From positions 1 through 6,283 of the forward strand of contig NZ_JAWDMQ010000067.1 in assembly GCF_046536515.1 (NCBI RefSeq): a stretch of DNA of 6,283 nt, in the 5' to 3' direction. This stretch comes from Caldisphaera sp046536515. GTDB taxonomy: Archaea; Thermoproteota; Thermoprotei_A; Sulfolobales; Acidilobaceae. Numbering within the stretch: the stretch's first letter is position 1; the number at the start of each line of letters is the position of its first letter. The position numbers and the translations under genes were made by a program. Positions 1 through 6,002 of the stretch are shown here, one piece after another. The notes below the pieces were generated by a model. The model did not search any database, was not told the origin of the DNA, and saw only the letters and a list, made by a program, of their open reading frames with translations.

Positions 1-764
1 AAATAGACAAAGAAATAATAGATAGCTCAAATAGATTAAAATATTTAGCTAGGTTTGGAGTAGGTTTGGATAATGTAGATATTGAATATGCAATGAAAAA
101 GGGCATAAAAATTATAAATGCACCAAATGCGCCGAGCGAAAGTGTTGCTCAACTTATAATATCAATGATATTTATTTTAGAGAGAAAATTATATAATATA
201 ATCGAAATGGTGAAGAATGGAGAATGGCCAAAAGGTAAAATTTTAGGAAATGAATTATCAAATAAAACATTAGGAATAGTAGGTTTAGGAAGAATAGGAA
301 AAGCAACGGCAAAATATGCAAGCGCCTTTAATATGAAAATTATAGCAAATGATATTATTGATGTAAGAGATGAATTAAAAAAATATGATGGAAAACAAGT
401 TGAATTAAACGAATTATTAGAGAAGAGTAATATAATTTCATTAAGCGTTCCATTAACAAGTTTAACCTATCACATGATTAATGAAAAAACTTTAAAATTA
501 ATTCGAGATGATTCAATCTTAATTAATACAAGTAGAGGTGAAGTAATAGATACTAAAGCTTTAATTAGTCATGCACATCGCTTTAAAGGAATTGGCTTAG
601 ATGTATTAGAGCAAGAACCTCCAAAGGATGATTTATTTAAGAATTTAATATCAATGGAAAATGTCATTGTAACATCTCATATAGGGTCAGAAACTAAAGA
701 AGCTATGGATAGATTAACGGAGGAATTTGCTAAAAACGTAATAGAAGCGGTGAAAAACATATGA
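1..764 (+). CDS. serA: D-3-phosphoglycerate dehydrogenase (D-2-hydroxyacid dehydrogenase family), 5'-truncated by the window
   Basis: NAD-dependent oxidation of 3-phosphoglycerate to 3-phosphohydroxypyruvate in the cytosol is the likely reaction, the first step of phosphorylated serine synthesis. The frame is open from position 3, so the gene begins outside the window; the TTG at 66 is internal, because the family signature LARFGVGLDN spans it. About 253 residues are visible, and the short family normally has a little over 300. Seen: dinucleotide-binding GLGRIG (nt 282-299), an Asp after the second Rossmann strand in IIANDI, favouring NAD over NADP, and the catalytic triad Arg in NTSRG (about nt 534), Glu in EQEPP (about 615) and His in SHIGS (about 678). 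The protein ends soon after this core, so it lacks the C-terminal ACT domain of serine-inhibited enzymes. Its TGA overlaps the next ATG. A glyoxylate or hydroxypyruvate reductase role cannot be excluded by sequence alone. Confidence 0.9.
   Translation, partial: IDKEIIDSSNRLKYLARFGVGLDNVDIEYAMKKGIKIINAPNAPSESVAQLIISMIFILERKLYNIIEMVKNGEWPKGKILGNELSNKTLGIVGLGRIGKATAKYASAFNMKIIANDIIDVRDELKKYDGKQVELNELLEKSNIISLSVPLTSLTYHMINEKTLKLIRDDSILINTSRGEVIDTKALISHAHRFKGIGLDVLEQEPPKDDLFKNLISMENVIVTSHIGSETKEAMDRLTEEFAKNVIEAVKNI
749..753 (+). promoter_or_regulatory. Shine-Dalgarno motif for the aminotransferase gene
   Basis: GGTGA lies inside the end of the dehydrogenase gene, seven bases before the ATG at 761. 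It complements the archaeal 16S rRNA 3' end and supports both the chosen start and translation from the shared operon mRNA. Confidence 0.7.
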
Positions 765-1786
765 AATACCTTACACCAGGACCAATACAATTACCCAAAG
801 AAGTTTTAACTCATATAAGTAGACAACCAGGATTTCATAGATCAGAAGAATTTAAAAAATTACTTGAAAAAGTTATAGAGAATCTTGAGAAAATTATAAA
901 AGGAAATGCTATAATTTTACCTGGAACTGGTACATTTTCTATTGATACTATGGTTTATAATTATATTAAGCCTAATGATAAAGTTTTATTAATTGATATA
1001 GGAGAATTTAGCAAAAGACTTGGAGATTCACTTAAATCTAGAGGGGCTATAGTTGAATTAATAACTAGCGAAATTGGTTCACTTCCTTTACCAGACTTAA
1101 TAGAAGAAAAAATTAAAATTATGCGCGAAGTCAAGGCTATAGCAATGGTTCATAATGAAACGAGCATAGGAATCACCAATAGATTTATAGAAAAAATTCA
1201 AGATATAGCTTCATCATATGGGGCATTGCTACTAGTTGATAGTGTATCAGGAATTCCTGCTGAAAATATAAATAAAGAAATAGATGTTATCGCTACTGCG
1301 TCTCACAAAGCATTTCTTTCAATACCAGGAGCATCTATAATTTATATTAATAAAAATCCAGATAATAATTCTAATGTACCGCCTTCCATGGATTTAAAAA
1401 AATTTTTGAAAATGAAACCAAATTGTGAAACCCCATATACTCCTCCTATAAATGTTATTGCTGGATTAGAATATTCAACAAACTACATTTTAAATATGGG
1501 AGTTAATAATTATACTAAGATTCACGAAGAAAGATCAAGAATCCTTTATAATTCAGTTAAATTAAAGCCTATTGTAAATAATGAAATTTTTAGAAGTAAT
1601 ACAGTTGCATCATTTTATACTAATCATGTAAAAGAAATAATAAATGATTTGAAAGAAAAAGGATATACAATAGCAAATGGCATTGGTAATCTATCTAATA
1701 AAGCTGTTAGAATAGGTTTAATGGGCGACATAGATTTTCATGATATAAAAGCTGTTTCAGAGGCGATAAATAATTATGTTGATTGA
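761..1786 (+). CDS. Class V PLP-dependent aminotransferase (phosphoserine / serine-pyruvate / alanine-glyoxylate type)
   Basis: A cytosolic fold-type I aminotransferase of 341 residues, somewhat shorter than the 360-390 residues common in this family but complete. Seen in order: N-terminal TPGPIQLP substrate loop (5-12), HRSEEF (26-31), phosphate-binding LPGTGT (53-58), HNETSIG (131-137), the Asp that contacts the pyridine nitrogen in LLVDSVSG (D160), the PLP Schiff-base lysine K183 in ASHKAF, TPPINV (227-232), and the substrate-carboxylate Arg R317 in VRIGLMG. The start is fixed by the ATGA overlap with the dehydrogenase and a GGTGA motif upstream. Because it follows the dehydrogenase directly, the best inference is that it aminates 3-phosphohydroxypyruvate to phosphoserine. 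The motifs equally allow hydroxypyruvate, pyruvate or glyoxylate as the keto substrate, so the family is certain but the substrate is not. Confidence 0.9.
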   Translation: MKYLTPGPIQLPKEVLTHISRQPGFHRSEEFKKLLEKVIENLEKIIKGNAIILPGTGTFSIDTMVYNYIKPNDKVLLIDIGEFSKRLGDSLKSRGAIVELITSEIGSLPLPDLIEEKIKIMREVKAIAMVHNETSIGITNRFIEKIQDIASSYGALLLVDSVSGIPAENINKEIDVIATASHKAFLSIPGASIIYINKNPDNNSNVPPSMDLKKFLKMKPNCETPYTPPINVIAGLEYSTNYILNMGVNNYTKIHEERSRILYNSVKLKPIVNNEIFRSNTVASFYTNHVKEIINDLKEKGYTIANGIGNLSNKAVRIGLMGDIDFHDIKAVSEAINNYVD

Positions 1787-2573
1787 CAAAAGATGTAAAT
1801 TATGTCTAATTAATAATAGAGTTAATGACTTGATTAAATTAAATAATGATGAAAAAATCCCATTAATTTTAGAAAGTATTTCAAAAATTTTAAACAGTAA
1901 TCTAAGCAGGGATGAAATGTTCTCAATATCTTTTAAAGAAATAATAAAGTTAACAAATAAAGAAAGTCCATATAAAGAGATGAAACTATTTTTAAATGAT
2001 TTAGGTAGGAAAATAGCAAAGGTAATTGAAGAAAATTTGGTTAAAAATAGTTGGGATTATAAATTAGCTATGGAATTCAGCGCCGCTGCAAATATAATAG
2101 ATACGCATGTATTGGGTTTTGAGCCATTAGATTTAAAAGAAGCTATATGGGAAAAACCATTGATCTATGATGATATTAATTTATCGAAAAATAGAACAAT
2201 ATATTTTGTTGCTGATAATTCAGGTGAAATTTATATAGATTTTTTGTTAGTTAAAGCGTTAAAAGCACATGGATTTGAAGTCAAATTAGTTATTAGAGAA
2301 GAGCCTTATGAAATCGATATTTCTTCTAGCGATGATATAAAGTTTGATATTATGACTCCTGGGAATTACTCGCCTATTAAATACTTAAATGATGGCTTTA
2401 TTATTTCTAAAGGTATAGCGAATTTGGAAGCATATTTAGAGAATGAAGTAAAGTTAGATTCACTTCATTTATTTAGAGCAAAATGTGATGTTTTGGCAGA
2501 AAAATTCAAAGTAAAGAAAAATATGCCAATAATAATAAGCGGGCAAAGAGCATACAAAATACTAAAGAAATAA
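1776..2573 (+). CDS. DUF89 / ARMT1-like metal-dependent phosphatase
   Basis: A 265-residue cytosolic protein of the DUF89 (ARMT1-like) family. These are Mn/Ni/Co-dependent phosphatases, several of which remove harmful or stray sugar phosphates ('damage control'). Seen: CKLC at 7-10, typical of the archaeal branch; AANIID (104-109), matching the family's Asn-Ile-Ile-Asp segment; the metal-binding VADNSGE motif (D147, N148, E151); D181 in EIDIS, matching the family's conserved PxxND(A/V)T position but with the usual Asn replaced by Ile; SKGIANLE (211-218); and RAKCDVLA (234-241). The ATG overlaps the aminotransferase gene by 11 bases, with GAGG at 1760-1763 as a weak, distant Shine-Dalgarno. 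The tight coupling to two serine-pathway enzymes suggests it acts on phosphoserine or on a side product of that pathway. This is inference: no DUF89 substrate can be read from sequence. It is slightly shorter than most archaeal relatives. Confidence 0.87.
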   Translation: MLIDKRCKLCLINNRVNDLIKLNNDEKIPLILESISKILNSNLSRDEMFSISFKEIIKLTNKESPYKEMKLFLNDLGRKIAKVIEENLVKNSWDYKLAMEFSAAANIIDTHVLGFEPLDLKEAIWEKPLIYDDINLSKNRTIYFVADNSGEIYIDFLLVKALKAHGFEVKLVIREEPYEIDISSSDDIKFDIMTPGNYSPIKYLNDGFIISKGIANLEAYLENEVKLDSLHLFRAKCDVLAEKFKVKKNMPIIISGQRAYKILKK

Positions 2574-2576
2574 CAT

Positions 2577-2589
2577 TCTTTTTTGTCTT
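2577..2589 (+). terminator. T-rich archaeal terminator after the serine-type operon
   Basis: A run of Ts broken only by C and G begins three bases after the phosphatase stop codon. Archaeal RNA polymerase commonly stops at such tracts without a hairpin. It is followed by a new promoter about 100 bases on, so the operon most likely ends here. Confidence 0.55.
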
Positions 2590-2681
2590 AATTATGCATA
2601 TAATTTCTTTGAACTTAAATAAGACTTACAATAAATTAATATTGCAAAATTAAATTACAAAGTTTTAATTTAAATCATTAC

Positions 2682-2700
2682 TGAAATATTTTTATATAAG
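2682..2700 (+). promoter_or_regulatory. TATA box and BRE of the phosphohydrolase gene
   Basis: TTTATATAAG (2691-2700) is a near-ideal crenarchaeal TATA box, preceded by a purine-containing TGAAAT stretch that fits a BRE. Transcription would start about 25 bases downstream, near 2722, giving a leader of about 20 bases before the TTG start. An AT-only inverted repeat (2647-2654 with 2664-2671) lies just upstream and may be chance. Confidence 0.65.
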
Positions 2701-2733
2701 ATGTTTTAAACCTACTCAATAATTTAATCTATA

Positions 2734-2739
2734 AGGGGT
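2734..2739 (+). promoter_or_regulatory. Shine-Dalgarno motif that selects a TTG start
   Basis: AGGGGT ends five bases before the TTG at 2745. No ATG or GTG lies at suitable spacing, and the conserved first beta strand (FLGLDG) starts only nine residues later, so TTG at 2745 is the credible initiation codon. Confidence 0.6.
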
Positions 2740-2744
2740 ATAAT

Positions 2745-4223
2745 TTGGTCAGTAAAGAAAAGATATCATTTTTAGGTTTAGATGGATTGCCTCCATCATT
2801 ATTAATAAAAGCTACTAAAAAACTTAATTTAAAAAATTTAAAATACTTGATTTCTAAAGGGAAGCTATTTCCTTTATATTCAATGCCTCCAATAACACCA
2901 GTTGCTTGGACTAGTATAGCTACTGGCGTTAATCCTGCAAAGCATGGAATTTGGGGCTTTACAAAATATTATAAGGGAAAAATGGGAGAAGATTATTCAA
3001 GACCCTATGTTTCAAGTGATATAACTTTTCCTAGAGTATTTGAAGACATGGCATATAAAGGCTTAGAAGTTACTTTGATAAATTATCCTCTTACATGGCC
3101 TATTAAAAGCATTTGCTGTAAGGATAAAATGCATATAATAGGAGACACCTTTCTAGGCCCAGAAGTTGAATTTTTTCCAAATAGCTTAATTCAAGATTTT
3201 AAGGAATACTTTAAAACTCCATCAGAGATTAATGATCCTTATCAGAGAACAATTATGCTGATAGAAGGTTCGATTAAAGCAATTAATAGTATAGAAAGCG
3301 ATGCATATTTTATAGTTTTACCATTTCCAGATCAAGCCTTTCATAAATATCCTTATGAAGTTTTAAATGTAAAAGAGAAGTCAGCAAAGGTATGGTATGA
3401 GATTGATAATTTAGCTTCTGAATTAATTAAAAAGACCAATAAATTTGTTTTAGTCTCAGATCATGGTGTAGGAACTTATAAAACTTGCGTTAACATTTTA
3501 CCTCCATTGATGAATGAATTTCATGTATATTTACCCAAAACTTTTAAAGGAAAAATATTATTCAGTTTGAAAAATATGTTAGATGAAATTTCTTTAATAT
3601 TGCCTCCAAGATTATCTCCGAGACAACTATTAACAAAAGACTTTGCAAAAAATATAATAGAAAATTTAAGTAAAGAAATATTTAAGCACGGAAGTAAACC
3701 TGGAACATTGAATGATAATTTATTAACATTAAGTAAACCTGGAACATTGAATGATAGCCCATTTACATATGATGATCATGGAGGGCTCTCTATGGCTAGA
3801 ATTATATATTTTAAAAATGAAGACTTTAGAGAAAAAGGTTTAAAATCATTAGTAGGTGATAAAATATCAAATTATATAAAAATATATAAGTTAGAAGAAA
3901 GATTTAAAGGAAAATATTTACCAGATTATCCATCACTGTTTTTAGAATCCATTGATGAAGAAAAATATCATATAATAGTTACTAGGTCGCTTGCAAGACT
4001 TATACATGATCCTTATCCAGATCATAAAGTTATAGGAACAATGCTAATTTTTGGAGAAGACATAATAAAGAACAATGCTAATTTATATGATGTAACTCCT
4101 ACATTGCTTTCTTTAGTAGGGCTTCCAATCCCAAAAGAAGCAGATAGCGATGGCGTAGTAAATAAAAAAGGTGAATTTCCATATAGTATAGCTATAAAGA
4201 TGAAATCTTTAATGAAAAGTTAA
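2745..4223 (+). CDS. Alkaline-phosphatase-superfamily phosphohydrolase / phosphodiesterase (type I phosphodiesterase-like)
   Basis: A 492-residue two-metal hydrolase of the type I phosphodiesterase/nucleotide pyrophosphatase group, closest in style to the archaeal 'predicted phosphohydrolase or phosphomutase' branch (COG3379-like). Seen: FLGLDG with metal ligand D13; PPITPVAWTSIATG with probable nucleophile T51; PAKHGIWGF (64-72); the second-metal site D196 and H200 in PDQAFH; SDHG with D239 and H240; and late ligand H427 in DPYPDHKVIG. All seven expected active-site positions are therefore present. The C-terminal DVTPTLLSLVGLP (449-461) is the usual family end. No signal peptide or membrane segment is seen, so it is probably cytosolic. 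The substrate is unknown; phosphodiesters, nucleotides or phosphonates are possible. It has its own promoter and stands alone. Residues 317-337 contain an internal eight-residue duplication (SKPGTLND twice) in a variable loop before YDDHGG. Confidence 0.85.
   Translation: MVSKEKISFLGLDGLPPSLLIKATKKLNLKNLKYLISKGKLFPLYSMPPITPVAWTSIATGVNPAKHGIWGFTKYYKGKMGEDYSRPYVSSDITFPRVFEDMAYKGLEVTLINYPLTWPIKSICCKDKMHIIGDTFLGPEVEFFPNSLIQDFKEYFKTPSEINDPYQRTIMLIEGSIKAINSIESDAYFIVLPFPDQAFHKYPYEVLNVKEKSAKVWYEIDNLASELIKKTNKFVLVSDHGVGTYKTCVNILPPLMNEFHVYLPKTFKGKILFSLKNMLDEISLILPPRLSPRQLLTKDFAKNIIENLSKEIFKHGSKPGTLNDNLLTLSKPGTLNDSPFTYDDHGGLSMARIIYFKNEDFREKGLKSLVGDKISNYIKIYKLEERFKGKYLPDYPSLFLESIDEEKYHIIVTRSLARLIHDPYPDHKVIGTMLIFGEDIIKNNANLYDVTPTLLSLVGLPIPKEADSDGVVNKKGEFPYSIAIKMKSLMKS
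3692..3756 (+). repeat. In-frame 26-bp direct repeat with 39-bp period inside the phosphohydrolase gene
   Basis: Positions 3692-3717 and 3731-3756 are identical over 26 bases and offset by 39 bases, which is exactly 13 codons. Both copies encode SKPGTLND (protein residues 317-324 and 330-337). The 13-base spacer between them no longer matches the sequence after the second copy. This looks like a recent slippage or tandem duplication tolerated in a surface loop. Confidence 0.9.
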
Positions 4224-4363
4224 CTTTAATATAAGAAATGATTTTAAACCATTTAGTTAATTAGAAATAATCATATTAAAAGCTATTGAATAATTTAAAA
4301 TTATTTTTAAGTTTTTTAAATAATAGTCAACAATCTAGTTAGAAATAATCGATAGTTTATCGA
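4224..4363. repeat. Intergenic stretch with a 12-bp direct repeat and a 15-bp inverted repeat
   Basis: After the phosphohydrolase stop there is an AT-rich spacer with no open frame. TTAGAAATAATC occurs at 4261-4272 and again at 4339-4350, 78 bases apart. The second copy runs into a perfect inverted repeat TCGATA-GTT-TATCGA (4349-4363), followed by AT-rich DNA resembling a TATA box (ATATAAT, about 4365-4371). This could be the old control region of the decayed acetyltransferase gene. A T-tract around 4312-4318 may terminate the preceding gene. Confidence 0.4.
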
Positions 4364-4383
4364 ATATAATACTGTGATATAAT

Positions 4384-4883
4384 TTGTACAATGAATTAGC
4401 TAAGTATAGAGATAAAGGAACCTGTTATAATTTTAGATATGCTAAAATGATGATAAAAAGGGATAATAGAGTTCTATGAATCTTTGGATTCAGAATCAAT
4501 ATAATATAGATTTTTAAGGATTTTTTTATCAATTAGAGAAAATATTTGAAGAAAAAAGCTTTGCAATAATAGGTGAAAGCTATAAGGAGAAATTTCTGTT
4601 CTAGGAGAAACTTTTTCCCATAATATTGAAAATGCAGAGTTTGCGTTTATAGTAGCCCAAATCATAGAAAAAGGGGTTTTGGAACTATTGTTGCCACTCA
4701 ATTGATTTTAGGTTTATATTAAGAGAGGAATTAAATAACTAATGCCAATGTTTCCATTATTGCGTCGCATAGCATCACAATACAAGAGTCCTTAGGATTG
4801 TTTTTATGCTTCGTATACCTATATTAACAAATCCAATTATCAATGCCATAATGCTGGTTTTTCAAAAAAAGTATTCATTATAG
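4384..4883 (+). pseudogene. Decayed GNAT-family acetyltransferase (Pat-like protein acetyltransferase domain)
   Basis: No long frame survives, but family-like segments appear in order across all three plus frames. They are: DKGT...FRYAK (4411-4446), NDDKKG (4446-4463), IIEFYESLDSESI (4463-4501), a TAA at 4502 where the family has Tyr, then YRFL (4505-4516), SFAIIGE (4557-4577), GEISVLGE (4586-4609), NAEFAFIVA (about 4631-4657), GVLELLL around 4673-4693 in place of the acetyl-CoA loop plus helix, VYIKRGIK (4712-4735), ANVSIIASH (4744-4770) and HHNTRVLRI (4773-4799). This reads as the GNAT plan KDGT / RxAxxxD / FYxSLxPESIYYRFL / AIxGE / AEFAFxVA / LLL / RGI / ANV / NxRMLRIF. At least four frame changes and about five stops are needed, and the Q/RxxGxG/A loop is destroyed, so the enzyme is dead. 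Exact ends are uncertain. The antisense open frame at 4474-4701 is a shadow. Confidence 0.72.
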
Positions 4884-4906
4884 TATTAGCTAATACACTT
4901 TTTTTT
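4864..4906. terminator. Palindrome flanked by A and T tracts, possible bidirectional terminator
   Basis: GTATTAGCTAATAC (4883-4896) is a perfect 14-bp palindrome followed by AC and eight Ts (4899-4906). On the left, A7GT (4864-4872) can pair with ACT7 (4897-4905), giving a longer stem around the palindrome. Read from either strand it ends in a T tract. It sits between the decayed plus-strand gene and the minus-strand tRNA, where transcription converges, so bidirectional termination fits. Archaeal termination usually does not need hairpins, so function is inferred. Confidence 0.45.
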
Positions 4907-4986
4907 GTTCGTTGATTATTTAAAGGTTACGACTAATATATAAATTTTTAATATAAGAAATATATTAAAATTCACACCTAAATAGC

Positions 4987-5001
4987 AATAATAATAAAAA
5001 A
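4987..5001 (-). terminator. T-rich terminator directly after tRNA-Gly
   Basis: On the minus strand the discriminator base is followed at once by TTTTTT and then ATT repeats. This is a typical archaeal U-tract stop and also shows that the 3' CCA is not encoded. Confidence 0.6.
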
Positions 5002-5077
5002 TGCGGCGGCCGGGATTCGAACCCGGGACCTCTGGCTTGGAAGGCCAGCGTCCTAATCCAGGCTAGACTACCGCCGC
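5002..5077 (-). tRNA. tRNA-Gly (anticodon UCC)
   Basis: The minus strand folds into a full cloverleaf of 76 bases including the discriminator A. Acceptor GCGGCGG pairs with CCGCCGC; there is a D arm with a GTC/GAC stem; the anticodon stem CTGGC/GCCAG encloses loop CTTCCAA (anticodon TCC, plus-strand positions 5039-5041); the variable loop is AGGTC; and the T arm CCGGG/CCCGG encloses TTCGAAT. There is no intron and no encoded CCA. Every stem is nearly all G-C in a very AT-rich region, as expected of a thermophile. It reads GGA glycine codons, with GGG by wobble. It is intact and transcribed away from the downstream surface-protein gene. Confidence 0.97.
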
Positions 5078-5102
5078 CCGTACTATTGTTTGAAGTTAAC
5101 CC

Positions 5103-5130
5103 GTTTTTATTTTTACTGTTTTTTATATCC
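5103..5130 (-). promoter_or_regulatory. Probable tRNA-Gly promoter
   Basis: Two A/T elements lie upstream of the tRNA on the minus strand: GGATATAAAA (5121-5130) and AAAAATAAAAA (about 5103-5113). The first would start transcription roughly 20 bases before the mature 5' end, leaving a short leader for RNase P. The second would start almost at the mature end. I favour the first because it resembles a TATA box better. Confidence 0.5.
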
Positions 5131-5503
5131 TACAATAAATCATTTAATTTATTATAGCATTTAAAAGCAATTTAAAGAAGGTCAGAAGAATTTTTCATTA
5201 TTAAGATTTATAAGATGTTTATATTATAAATAAATGCAAAATTAATACATTCAATTTAATAAAATTAACTACAAACCCTTGGTCTTCAAGTCTGGTATGA
5301 TTTCAGTCATTTTTCATCTTTTTAATCTTTATAGTGACATGATATGAGTAGTATTAGTTATTTATTATTAAACTCTTTCTGTCGATACCTTTATGTATAG
5401 GTACATCCATAGAAGATAAAATTATGTTGTAACGTTATAATTTGATGGCAAATTTTTTTAATTTCATTTTCATCTTTAATTTTTCTTTATAGGTTATAAA
5501 CAG
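5131..5503. other. AT-rich intergenic stretch without a recognisable gene
   Basis: Composition is extremely AT-rich (about 15% GC around 5221-5280). No open frame of useful length is seen on either strand. On the minus strand short coding-like pieces occur, such as MTEIIPDLKTKGL followed by a stop (about 5271-5312) and MDVPIHKGID (about 5384-5413), but they have no family I recognise and may be chance. GGTCTTCAA (5281-5289) recurs inverted at 5796-5804. A five-base stem (5386-5390 with 5399-5403) is also visible. Confidence 0.4.
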
Positions 5504-5937
5504 ACTATATATAGGGTGGTTTGTTTTAATATCTATTCTTAGTATAGAATAAAGATAGTGGTTGCAAAGAAAAAACAAGGGAAATATTATTTGGAAACTT
5601 TTACATTATAATTGCTGAGGGATATTCTGGATAAAAGGTCCTCTAAATATAATTATACCTAATGGGGGCATTAAGGTTTTAAATTTTGAAAAGATTAAAT
5701 AAAGAATGTCCTTTTAGGGGGACATATACAACTGTAACCCAATCCTAAGGAAACGCTGAAATAAGGTTACAACAATTAGAGATATAAGTAATGTGTTGAA
5801 GACCTTTCCTTGGTCTAATATTAGAAACTGAATAGGCGACTTTTATTCACTACCTATGTAGTGATGAAAATGAAAGCAATAAATTGCAAATCTATGAATT
5901 ACCTCTAAGAAACACTTTAGGGCATGGAAAAAGTTAA
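5504..5937 (+). pseudogene. Possible second decayed coding region, family not recognised
   Basis: Local GC rises to about 30-40%, similar to the genes here, and protein-like segments follow each other in changing plus frames. One frame reads KIVVAKKKQGKYYLETFTL (5552-5608), a TAA at 5609, then LLRDILDKRSSKYNYT (5612-5659). Another gives GPLNIIIPNGGIKVLNFEK around 5637-5693. Further on come IRDISNVLKT (about 5777-5806) and a 33-codon open stretch from 5836 to 5934, ending IYELPLRNTLGHGKS. I do not recognise a family. Unlike the acetyltransferase remnant there is no ordered set of known motifs, so this could be chance in AT-rich DNA. A strong TATA-like ACTATATATAGGG at 5504-5516 overlaps its start. 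Confidence 0.25.
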
Positions 5938-5944
5938 GGTGTTT
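5706..5944. other. Run of six potential stem-loops upstream of the surface-protein gene
   Basis: Consecutive inverted repeats are: ATGTCC/GGACAT (5706-5711, 5720-5725), TGTAACC/GGTTACA (5733-5739, 5765-5771), AGACC/GGTCT (5800-5804, 5812-5816), TCACTAC/GTAGTGA with loop CTAT (5847-5853, 5858-5864), GCAAT/ATTGC (5876-5880, 5883-5887), and AAACACTTTA with TAAGGTGTTT (5910-5919, 5935-5944, one G-T pair). They do not overlap and cover most of 240 bases. They could form a small RNA or regulatory leader, but base composition (about one third GC) is low for a stable RNA in a thermophile. Confidence 0.25.
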
Positions 5945-5967
5945 ATAAAGTGGAAAAATATTTAAGT
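5941..5967 (+). promoter_or_regulatory. Probable promoter of the downstream membrane-anchored protein gene
   Basis: Two TATA candidates are present: TTTATAAAG (5942-5950) and AATATTTAAG (5957-5966). The latter is preceded by the purine-rich BRE-like GTGGAAA. Start sites would fall near 5972 or 5987, giving leaders of 20-35 bases to the ATG at 6007. Confidence 0.5.
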
Positions 5968-5994
5968 GGGCACGAATTCTTCATATTTTAAAGA

Positions 5995-6002
5995 GAAGGT
6001 GA
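5995..6002 (+). promoter_or_regulatory. Shine-Dalgarno motif for the gene at 6007
   Basis: GAAGGTGA, complementary to the archaeal 16S 3' end, lies four bases before ATG 6007 and fixes that start. Confidence 0.65.

Noticed and set aside
66..764. Dehydrogenase gene starting at TTG 66
   Set aside because: The frame is open upstream to position 3 and encodes the conserved LARFGVG segment immediately before it, so 66 is internal and the true start is outside the window.
2647..2671. AT-only inverted repeat upstream of the phosphohydrolase promoter
   Set aside because: Eight A/T pairs are expected by chance in such AT-rich spacer DNA; no further support.
4474..4701. Minus-strand open frame of 75 codons
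   Set aside because: It has no recognisable motif and lies exactly antisense to the GNAT remnant, whose plus-strand segments match a known family; it is a chance shadow.
5277..5816. CCTTGGTCT present twice (5277-5285, 5808-5816) and TTGAAGACC as its inverted partner, as possible CRISPR or mobile-element ends
   Set aside because: Only nine bases long, no regular spacing, no target-site duplication and no transposase; too short to support an element.
5861..5867. GTGATGA as box C of a C/D-box guide RNA
   Set aside because: No CTGA box D or D' follows within the usual 50-60 bases, and the motif is part of a hairpin stem and of a coding-like stretch.
5706..5944. RNase P RNA or SRP RNA
   Set aside because: In a thermophile these are long and very GC-rich, as the tRNA here shows; this stretch is about one third GC and lacks their conserved cores as far as I can see.
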